The notes beneath the pieces were generated by a model. It saw only the letters and a list, made by a program, of their open reading frames with translations. It ran no database searches and was not told the DNA's origin. The position numbers were made by a program, and so were the translations under genes. A DNA stretch of 5,888 nt, from assembly GCA_013203525.1 (NCBI GenBank), contig JABMQB010000449.1:1-5888 (forward strand), read 5' to 3'. This stretch comes from Mariniphaga sp. (GTDB taxonomy: Bacteria; Bacteroidota; Bacteroidia; Bacteroidales; Prolixibacteraceae). This document shows, piece by piece, positions 1 to 5,240 of the stretch (position 1 is its first letter; each line of letters opens with the position of its first letter).

Positions 1-2613
1 AGTACATATTTAACCTCGTATTCAGAAACAGATCCCCAAGTGGGGACATTGACTAATACCAAATGGTGTACCACGAACGGATCGGTTGTTAATTGTACAA
101 CCAATCCTCCAGTAACAGAAATAGCTGATATTTATGTTTTAAATGCTGGTGATACAATGACTGGGCCGTTAACTATGTCAGGTTCAAGTGCGAATATTAT
201 TTTAGGTTCTAATTATCTTTCGGGCGATGGCGGTGACGAAGGAATTTTTGTTGATTCTGTCGGCAAAGTTGGAATTAAAGATGCAGCACCATCTGATGAA
301 TTATCTGTTGCTGGCACAATTGGTACTAATTTGTTAGAAATTTCAGATTATGGATACGCTTTGGGTGGTTTTCATGTCGGAGATATTGGCGACCCTGGAA
401 CAGACAATTTGATTGTGGATGGTACAAGCGAGTTGAAGTCTGCGATACTCACAGGGGTTTCTGACACACGCGTTTTCAGAAATCTTGCTATCCTCGGCGT
501 TAGTAGTAGCCCGACTGGTGCAATTGTTATTCAAACTAACATTCCACAAGATGACAATACCATGATCCAACTTGTTATTAATTTGTATGCTAGTTATAGC
601 GAAGGGATTAAAAACACGACTGAACTCATAATTGGTGGCTATTGGACTACCGAGGCTAATGGTGGTTTTAAGGGTTTAGGATTGGTTAATACTAGTGGTA
701 ACAAAATTCAGGTCAGAATAGCTAGGAATTCTTCTAACGGTAAAGTTGCTATTATACTAGGCGATATTGGAAACACCTGGCCACATCCTAAGGTGGCAGT
801 TACTAAAGCACTGTTGGGGTATGGTATTAGTGATACCTATGCTGATAATTGGTCAATTGCAATAACCACAGATCTGTCGGGTTATACCAATATGGATACT
901 GTTCTAGACAAGACTAGTATCCCCGCTACTCAGGTTACGGCCGGAACCTTTGGTTCTGGTGATTATACTTTTCCAGGCGATCTTAGTGTAAGCGGCGCTT
1001 CTACTAATTTTAGAAATGCTATCCAAGCGGTTGATGGCTCTGGCTCTCTCATAGATGCAGATTTATTAGATACCATTAGTTCTGGAAGTTTTTTAAGAAG
1101 TGATACAACTGATAATTATACCTCAGGGACTTTAACGTTTAATTCTGGTACTGAATTAGATATGGCTTCTAGTTCAACCTTAGACATAAATGGAAATCTT
1201 TCTGTTGCTGATACTAATATTGCTTTAGATGGAGCTTCAACTAATTTTTTAGCTACTGGCAATCTTTCAATAAATACAAATGATCTTTATGTTCAAAAAT
1301 CAACAGGCAATGTTGGTATCGGAGCGACAAGTCCTAAAGGGAAATTACATATTGGACCTGCTTATGCTTTATCTTTTGATCCATCGACAGATACTCATGG
1401 GTCATCAACAATATTTCATAACGCATATAATGATGGTTCAGATGTTTATAAATGGGGTTATACTCATGCATCTTTTGGAAGCAGGGGAATCAAATTTAAA
1501 TATAATGATGGGATAAAATTTTATGCTGATAACGTTGCCACAACTGCAGATACGGTTTTTACACCAACTCAGCGGATGGTAATAAGAAATGACGGCAATG
1601 TCGGCATTGGGGTGACGGGGCCAACTTATAAACTTGATGTTAATGGCACAGGGCGATTCTCTGGAGATGTGACCTTAGATGCAGGAAAGAACCTTAAATT
1701 TTATGATCATAATGGAACTTATCCAACAGCAATAGGGGGATTTATATGGGATTTGAATAATGATAATGCAAAAATATATGCACAACAAGCAGCCAGTGAC
1801 CAAATAGATTTTATTTTTAAAATTGCTGATAACGTGGGGACAACAGATAGATTTGTATATTGGATAGATAGCTATACCGGAGAAACAGACGATGCTTATC
1901 CTCTATATATGGATGGCACAAAGGTGGTTTTGAATTATCCAACAGTTTTTGGAACAGGTACTTCAAAAGATATGGATTTCTATTTGATGGGCAGTGGGAG
2001 TAGTGCGTTATCCAATGCTTATATCTTTGGTGATGCAGCCAATAAGAGGGTCGGGATCGGGACGACGAATCTTGACAATGATTCTGTTTTAACCATTACT
2101 GGTAATGTAAAAATTAATGGTGATGTTGATTTAGGGCAGTATAAGCTTAGCGCTGGCGAAGTTGACCCGCGGTATGAAATTGATGGTGTAGTTTATGCTA
2201 CTTATGGGCATTCAACAACTGGGTTAAAAGAAGAAACGACGGGGAAAGTGGAGTTACGAATGAATACGAATCACGAATACCAATATGTAATTGATTTTGA
2301 TGAGGCAGAAAAAGAATCAGACTTATGGTTGTTTAAAGAAATCACTGTTTTTGGTGACGACTGGAATGACTTGGTGGTAACTTTAACTCCAGAGGGAAAG
2401 GCAGATGTTTGGTATGAATTTATTCCAGAAGAAAATAAGATAATTATTTATGGCGAGTTAGGGACAGGCACCTTCGGATCCAGTCCCCAGGACAGTCCCC
2501 TTAAAGTTTCTTATCGCTTAATGGCTCCTCGTTTTGATTGGCCAGAAAGAGATACTAATTTATATAATCAAACTGGCAAAGCAGGTGAAGGGGTTGGAAT
2601 ATTTGTTAGATAG
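1..2613 (+). CDS. Large tail-fibre-like repetitive surface protein, 5' end outside window
   Basis: The frame is open from the first base, so this is a 3' fragment of 870 visible residues. The GTG at 40 is probably internal: the codons before it read SETDPQ, the start of a conserved ETDPQVGTLTN..KWC block. Beta-rich, Gly/Ser/Thr/Asn-rich repeats follow, with no enzyme motif. VGIG-type units occur near residues 88 (VGIKDAAP), 437 (NVGIGATSP), 531 (NVGIGVTGP) and 681 (RVGIGTTN), each followed by a short hydrophobic strand such as KLDVNG. A tail-fibre-like unit (DADLLD..SGSFLRSD...SGTLTF) spans about 352-385. The C-terminal 150 residues look like an intact globular end domain (DLWLFKEI, VWYEFIP, VSYRLMAPRFDW). 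Such proteins are usually uncharacterised cell-surface or phage-tail-like fibres; adhesion is inference. A hairpin cluster starts 9 bases after the stop. Family type is fairly sure, function is not. Confidence 0.85.
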   Translation, partial: STYLTSYSETDPQVGTLTNTKWCTTNGSVVNCTTNPPVTEIADIYVLNAGDTMTGPLTMSGSSANIILGSNYLSGDGGDEGIFVDSVGKVGIKDAAPSDELSVAGTIGTNLLEISDYGYALGGFHVGDIGDPGTDNLIVDGTSELKSAILTGVSDTRVFRNLAILGVSSSPTGAIVIQTNIPQDDNTMIQLVINLYASYSEGIKNTTELIIGGYWTTEANGGFKGLGLVNTSGNKIQVRIARNSSNGKVAIILGDIGNTWPHPKVAVTKALLGYGISDTYADNWSIAITTDLSGYTNMDTVLDKTSIPATQVTAGTFGSGDYTFPGDLSVSGASTNFRNAIQAVDGSGSLIDADLLDTISSGSFLRSDTTDNYTSGTLTFNSGTELDMASSSTLDINGNLSVADTNIALDGASTNFLATGNLSINTNDLYVQKSTGNVGIGATSPKGKLHIGPAYALSFDPSTDTHGSSTIFHNAYNDGSDVYKWGYTHASFGSRGIKFKYNDGIKFYADNVATTADTVFTPTQRMVIRNDGNVGIGVTGPTYKLDVNGTGRFSGDVTLDAGKNLKFYDHNGTYPTAIGGFIWDLNNDNAKIYAQQAASDQIDFIFKIADNVGTTDRFVYWIDSYTGETDDAYPLYMDGTKVVLNYPTVFGTGTSKDMDFYLMGSGSSALSNAYIFGDAANKRVGIGTTNLDNDSVLTITGNVKINGDVDLGQYKLSAGEVDPRYEIDGVVYATYGHSTTGLKEETTGKVELRMNTNHEYQYVIDFDEAEKESDLWLFKEITVFGDDWNDLVVTLTPEGKADVWYEFIPEENKIIIYGELGTGTFGSSPQDSPLKVSYRLMAPRFDWPERDTNLYNQTGKAGEGVGIFVR

Positions 2614-2621
2614 GTTGTTTG

Positions 2622-2640
2622 GTACAGGTCCGACCTGTAC
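2622..2640. repeat. Perfect palindrome, copy A of GTCYGAC family
   Basis: Arms GTACAGGTC and GACCTGTAC are perfect 9-base inverted repeats around a single central C, starting 9 bases after the stop codon of the surface protein gene. The core AGGTC-Y-GACC recurs at 2695-2713, 5155-5175 and 5428-5448. Confidence 0.75.
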
Positions 2641-2656
2641 GGATTGCGTGTATGAT

Positions 2657-2698
2657 TGTATTAAAATACCAACCTCGCCGGGTTGGTATTTTAATACA
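2657..2698 (+). terminator. 18-bp hairpin, likely terminator of the surface protein gene
   Basis: Bases 2657-2674 pair perfectly with 2681-2698 around a 6-base loop (TCGCCG). The top of the stem is GC-containing (ACCAACC/GGTTGGT). The base is AT-only and includes a TATTTTAATA run, so a shorter stem followed by a T-rich stretch can act as an intrinsic terminator. The nearly symmetric stem could work in both directions. Its upper part recurs at 5125-5150. The structure is seen directly; the terminator role is inferred. Confidence 0.6.
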
Positions 2699-2741
2699 GT
2701 GTCTGACCCTGTAGTGGTATGAAAAAAGGTAAAGGGAAGCG
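2665..2741. repeat. Intergenic hairpin module, copy 1
   Basis: By hand alignment this 77-base stretch matches 5125-5206 at about 66 of 77 positions, with 5 extra bases in copy 2. In order it holds the AATACCAACC/GGTTGGTATT hairpin, a palindrome around GTCTGAC, an A-run, and AAAGGGAAGCG. Most mismatches fall in the hairpin loop, while the arms are identical. In copy 2 the AAGGGAAGC end forms a minus-strand terminator; here its partner (TTTTCCTT, about 2753-2760) pairs poorly, so the terminator part looks decayed. Confidence 0.75.
2695..2713. repeat. Imperfect palindrome, copy B of GTCYGAC family
   Basis: Arms TACAGTGTC and GACCCTGTA flank a central T and differ from a perfect palindrome at one position. 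It lies inside module copy 1 and overlaps the foot of the 18-bp hairpin by 4 bases, so the two structures compete. Confidence 0.6.
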
Positions 2742-2785
2742 CGCGTTAGCCTTTTCCTTGCGGGCAATGTGATTTTATACTGCTC

Positions 2786-2813
2786 TTGACTATTTTCTTT
2801 AAGTATGTATATT
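2786..2813 (+). promoter_or_regulatory. Predicted sigma70-type promoter of the rSAM-peptide operon
   Basis: TTGACT at 2786-2791 matches 5 of 6 bases of the -35 consensus. TATATT at 2808-2813 matches 5 of 6 of the -10, with a 16-base spacer. Transcription would start near 2820, giving a leader of about 35 bases that ends in the strong ribosome binding site at 2841. This is the best promoter-like pair in the gap and sits after the upstream hairpins, so the operon is probably expressed independently of the surface protein gene. Confidence 0.6.
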
Positions 2814-2840
2814 AGAAGATAGTTCTTTACAAAATAAAAT

Positions 2841-2848
2841 AAAGGAGG
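2841..2848 (+). promoter_or_regulatory. Strong ribosome binding site of the radical SAM gene
   Basis: AAAGGAGG lies 6 bases before the ATG at 2855 and fixes that start. The same octamer precedes the small peptide gene at 4172-4179. The HExxH gene downstream has no comparable site. Confidence 0.85.
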
Positions 2849-2854
2849 ACTATC

Positions 2855-4192
2855 ATGATTAGCGCGCCAATAACGGTTCAATTGGAAGTGACGGAGAAAT
2901 GTAATTATCGATGCCCGCATTGTTATCATTTAGTTAATGATAACAATCCTGGACGTGAGTTTAATTTTCGTGAAAACGATGAAAATGTGTTAAGTATTGC
3001 AAGAGAATTAGTTAATGCCAACATCTTTAATGTCGTTCTGACGGGAGGAGAACCATTGACCAAGAAAAAATTAACCCTCAAATTGATTAAATATTTTAGG
3101 GCTCGTAATGTTAATGTGTCGTTGAACACTAACTTGGTTTTAATGGATGATGATTTTTTAGATAAGTTTATAAATTTTGGTGGCAATGGTATGCTAATTT
3201 CTTGTCCGGCATCAACACCAAAAATTTATAAAGAAATGACTGGTAATGGTAACTTTCGACAATTTTCTAACAAAGTGCAGAAATTAGTCAAGAAGAATGT
3301 TCATTTCACGGTTAATATGGTTGTGAACAAAAACAATCTAAGGGTTGTTAGAGAAACTGCCACCAAAATGATTGATCTTGGTGTTAGAAGATTTGCGGCA
3401 ACCCCAATGGCCCTAAATGTTTTATATCCAGATTTCAAACATTTTTTGAGCGTAAAAGACGTTAGGAAGGTTGTCAGAGATCTTGTGTGGGTGAAAAAGA
3501 ATTTCGGGATATATGTTGATATCATGGAAGCATTACCTAAATGCGTTTTTCCCAAAGATATTCGTTGTCTTGGTTTAAATTTTTTGAAAAGAAAATGCCA
3601 AGCGGGGATTACAACAATGGCTGTTTCTACCAATGGTGACATTAGGCCATGCACTCACAATCCTCAAGCTTATGGTAATATTTTTAAAGAAAATTTATCA
3701 AATATTTGGGAGAAGATGTTTGATTGGAGAAATGGTTTTTATGTTCCACAAGATTGTAAAAGATGTCGAGTTTTAAATATTTGCTTGGGCGGTTGCAGGA
3801 TGACAGCTAAAGCTTATGATGTGACAGGACAGCAAAGCAGTAAAGACCCTTGGATGCTAAAACCCTTACGAAATGATGATTTTAGAAAGGAGAATGTCAA
3901 TTTTGATTTTGGCAAGAAATCAATTATTCGTTTCTCGGGAAAATTTCAATTTAGACGCGAGGGAGACGGTTATTTAATCTATTCTGCAAAAAATAAAATT
4001 TTGCTGGTTAATGATGAATTTTTTGCTTTGCTGAAATATTTAGAAAAGGTTTACCAAATAAGGTTAGATGACTTGGCTAATCGTAATAATATTTCGTTTA
4101 ACGATAGAGATTTTCAAAAAATCATAAAACTGTTGTTGAGGAATAAATTTATTTCTCTTAACAAACAACAGAAAGGAGGACAAGATGCTTGA
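2855..4192 (+). CDS. Radical SAM/SPASM peptide maturase with C-terminal PqqD-like (RRE) domain
   Basis: A 445-residue cytosolic iron-sulfur enzyme. The radical SAM cluster motif CX3CX2C is C16, C20 and C23 (CNYRCPHC), and the SAM-contacting GGEP is at 64-67. The SPASM region shows C248-X12-G261-X4-C266 and then C301-X2-C304-X5-C310-X3-C314, the auxiliary cluster pattern. The usual final Cys after a gap is absent: the segment reads DPWML and no Cys follows C314. C230 and C238 lie just upstream and might be extra ligands. Residues about 355-436 resemble PqqD: two N-terminal strands (FRREGDGYLIYS), then helices ending KIIKLLLRNKFISL. That is a likely RiPP recognition element binding a leader peptide. 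In known relatives (CteB, SkfB, AlbA) this domain is N-terminal. The gene overlaps a Cys/Asp-rich peptide gene by 8 bases, so a thioether-forming maturase is the best guess. Fold is certain; chemistry is inferred. Confidence 0.9.
   Translation: MISAPITVQLEVTEKCNYRCPHCYHLVNDNNPGREFNFRENDENVLSIARELVNANIFNVVLTGGEPLTKKKLTLKLIKYFRARNVNVSLNTNLVLMDDDFLDKFINFGGNGMLISCPASTPKIYKEMTGNGNFRQFSNKVQKLVKKNVHFTVNMVVNKNNLRVVRETATKMIDLGVRRFAATPMALNVLYPDFKHFLSVKDVRKVVRDLVWVKKNFGIYVDIMEALPKCVFPKDIRCLGLNFLKRKCQAGITTMAVSTNGDIRPCTHNPQAYGNIFKENLSNIWEKMFDWRNGFYVPQDCKRCRVLNICLGGCRMTAKAYDVTGQQSSKDPWMLKPLRNDDFRKENVNFDFGKKSIIRFSGKFQFRREGDGYLIYSAKNKILLVNDEFFALLKYLEKVYQIRLDDLANRNNISFNDRDFQKIIKLLLRNKFISLNKQQKGGQDA
4172..4179 (+). 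promoter_or_regulatory. Strong ribosome binding site of the small peptide gene
   Basis: AAAGGAGG sits within the last codons of the maturase gene, 5 bases before the ATG at 4185. It supports the small reading frame as a real gene and suggests high-level initiation on the peptide, as expected when substrate must exceed enzyme. Confidence 0.85.
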
Positions 4193-4337
4193 CTTTCACG
4201 AAATGAAAGTGCTTAATTTACTAACGAAAGACAATTGTTATGACTGTGATTGCGAAGACGGCACCGATTCAGAAGATGGTAGTGGATGCGATTGCGTTTC
4301 CTGTGACAGCTGTGATTGCGACAGCATAGATGATTAG
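4185..4337 (+). CDS. Cys/Asp-rich 50-residue peptide, candidate RiPP precursor
   Basis: The gene starts at ATG 4185 behind a perfect Shine-Dalgarno and ends at TAG 4335-4337. Its start overlaps the maturase stop (ATGCTTGA), so the two are translationally coupled. Residues 1-17 (MLDFHEMKVLNLLTKDN) look like a leader: amphipathic, Cys-free, with a hydrophobic VLNLL patch. Residues 18-50 look like the core: 8 Cys, 11 Asp, 2 Glu, 5 Ser, 3 Gly and no Lys or Arg. Cysteines are at 18, 21, 23, 35, 37, 40, 43 and 45, giving CX2CXC then CXCX2CX2CXC, split by an acidic Gly/Ser linker. Asp lies four residues after C18, C21, C37, C40 and C45. Known SPASM maturases can join Cys sulfur to Asp carbons, so Cys-Asp thioethers are plausible. 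It has no GG cleavage site. A metal-binding peptide is the main alternative. I recognise no named family. Confidence 0.85.
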   Translation: MLDFHEMKVLNLLTKDNCYDCDCEDGTDSEDGSGCDCVSCDSCDCDSIDD

Positions 4338-4362
4338 ATCTTGGCAGGTTAAGCAAACATGG

Positions 4363-4404
4363 GACCCGTTTAATTTTGGTATTACTAAAACGGGTCTTTT
4401 TTTT
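4363..4404 (+). terminator. Intrinsic terminator of the rSAM-peptide operon
   Basis: GACCCGTTT (4363-4371) pairs with AAACGGGTC (4388-4396) to form a 9-bp stem, followed directly by eight T (4397-4404). It begins 25 bases after the peptide stop and separates the operon from the next gene. Confidence 0.92.
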
Positions 4405-4415
4405 ATTACAATTTA

Positions 4416-4424
4416 TGATATACT
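4416..4424 (+). promoter_or_regulatory. Possible extended -10 promoter of the HExxH gene
   Basis: TGATATACT matches the TGnTATAAT extended -10 at all but one hexamer base. No good -35 is present; the position falls in the T-run of the preceding terminator. Transcription would start around 4431, leaving a short leader before ATG 4455. Confidence 0.4.
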
Positions 4425-4454
4425 TGCAATAATAATGTTTAATTGGATAAATTT

Positions 4455-5126
4455 ATGAACATAGAATTTAAATACAATATTGAAAAAGATGCGGAAAATT
4501 TTCTAATTGTTGCTAAAGCAAAAAAGATAAAAATCTCTTCTTCTTTTTTAGAGGAAAAGAGATTTTTGAAATATAAGATGTATTTTGAAAAATATGGACC
4601 AATTTTTAGTAAAAGTAAATTGAAAAAGTTTATAAATGAATATATTGAAGACAATAAAATAGATATTATTCAAGAGTTGAAAATAATAGAAAATAAGTGG
4701 GCACAGGTGAATAAAAGTTTTTGGTCACGAGCAGAAAAATTTTTTAGAACTAAATTGCCACATAGACAGATAACCGTTTATTTAACCGTTAGTGATGTTT
4801 GCGGATATAATATTAAAGATGGTTATTTTTTTATTACACTAAAGAGTTCCTGTTCAAATTTAATTATTATGCATGAATTATGGCATTTTTTTACATGGTA
4901 TTCTTTTGGTAAAAAATTTAAAGAAACTAATGTAATTTCAAAAGAAAAGTATTATGACATAAAAGAATCATTAACAGAGATATTAAATTTAGAATTCAAA
5001 GATTTGTTGGGCAATCAAATAGATAAGGGTTATCCTGATCATCAAAAAATTAGGAAAAAAGTAAAAAAGCTTTGGGTTAAATACGAAAACATAAAAAAAG
5101 TTGTTGATAAATTATTGGAACATTAA
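4455..5126 (+). CDS. Uncharacterised HExxH-motif putative metallopeptidase, AT-rich
   Basis: A 223-residue basic, Lys-rich protein from ATG 4455. An in-frame TTG at 4443 would add only four residues and also lacks a ribosome binding site. No signal peptide or membrane segment is evident. HELWH (residues 140-144) lies in a hydrophobic helix (LIIMHELWHFFTW). Further on, a helix with Glu at 171, 175 and 180 (KESLTEILNLEF) could supply a third zinc ligand, as in gluzincin-like enzymes. The N-terminal half is charged and helical, and the C-terminus is a Lys-rich helix. I associate such HELWH proteins with candidate-phylum genomes but know no assigned role. It is separated from the peptide operon by a terminator and is visibly poorer in GC than its neighbours. 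Removing the leader of the upstream peptide is possible but speculative. The stop codon overlaps the following hairpin. Confidence 0.75.
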   Translation: MNIEFKYNIEKDAENFLIVAKAKKIKISSSFLEEKRFLKYKMYFEKYGPIFSKSKLKKFINEYIEDNKIDIIQELKIIENKWAQVNKSFWSRAEKFFRTKLPHRQITVYLTVSDVCGYNIKDGYFFITLKSSCSNLIIMHELWHFFTWYSFGKKFKETNVISKEKYYDIKESLTEILNLEFKDLLGNQIDKGYPDHQKIRKKVKKLWVKYENIKKVVDKLLEH

Positions 5127-5153
5127 TACCAACCTGTGGAGGTTGGTATTTTT
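5125..5153 (+). terminator. Terminator hairpin of the HExxH gene
   Basis: AATACCAACC (5125-5134) pairs perfectly with GGTTGGTATT (5141-5150) around a 6-base loop, and the T-run continues to 5153. The 5' arm begins inside the TAA stop codon. The arms are identical to the upper stem of the hairpin at 2657-2698. Confidence 0.8.
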
Positions 5154-5154
5154 A

Positions 5155-5175
5155 CTACAGGGTCTGACCTTGTAG
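5155..5175. repeat. Near-perfect palindrome, copy C of GTCYGAC family
   Basis: Arms CTACAGGGTC (5155-5164) and GACCTTGTAG (5166-5175) flank a central T. The only non-Watson-Crick pair is a G-T wobble. It lies inside module copy 2. Confidence 0.65.
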
Positions 5176-5185
5176 TGTGTGGTAT

Positions 5186-5228
5186 AAAAAAAGAGAAAGG
5201 GAAGCGTCGACGATGCGAAGCTTCCCTT
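5186..5228 (-). terminator. Intrinsic terminator of the minus-strand secreted protein gene
   Basis: AAGGGAAGC (5197-5205) pairs with GCTTCCCTT (5220-5228). Read on the minus strand, the hairpin starts 12 bases after the stop codon and is followed by a seven-T run (complement of 5186-5192). Confidence 0.85.
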
Positions 5229-5240
5229 AATAACACGATT

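Larger units (their letters stand above)
5125..5206. repeat. Intergenic hairpin module, copy 2
   Basis: Second copy of the module at 2665-2741, in the same orientation. The hairpin, the GTCTGAC palindrome and the AAAGGGAAGCG end occur in the same order. Here it lies between two convergent genes and appears to supply terminators for both. With copy 1 it brackets the rSAM operon and the HExxH gene. Confidence 0.75.

Noticed and set aside
40..42. GTG as start of the surface protein gene
   Set aside because: The frame is open to base 1, and the codons before it complete the conserved SETDPQ block, so the true start lies outside the window.
343..570. Minus-strand frame inside the surface protein gene
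   Set aside because: It is a shadow of the long, well-supported plus-strand gene.
1..2613. Prophage tail gene
   Set aside because: The repeats resemble tail fibres, but no phage structural, lysis or integrase gene is nearby, and such repeats are common in cell-surface proteins of uncultured bacteria.
2534..2722. 62-codon plus-strand frame containing Cys residues
   Set aside because: Its Cys-rich part (TGPTCTDCVYDC) translates palindrome A and hairpin DNA, and it has no ribosome binding site, so it is not a second precursor.
2606..2929. Minus-strand 107-codon frame over the intergenic gap
   Set aside because: It runs through the hairpin and palindromes and into the start of the maturase gene, with no recognisable motif. 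Its residues reflect inverted repeats, and any link to a lost minus-strand gene is too weak to call.
4236..4334. Peptide as a simple metallothionein
   Set aside because: The CXC motifs fit, but coupling to a SPASM enzyme with a recognition domain favours a modified peptide. Kept only as the main alternative.
4443..4445. TTG as start of the HExxH gene
   Set aside because: An ATG lies four codons downstream, neither has a ribosome binding site, and ATG is the simpler choice.
2657..5206. CRISPR array
   Set aside because: The repeats are few, unevenly spaced and associated with terminators; there are no regular spacers and no cas genes.
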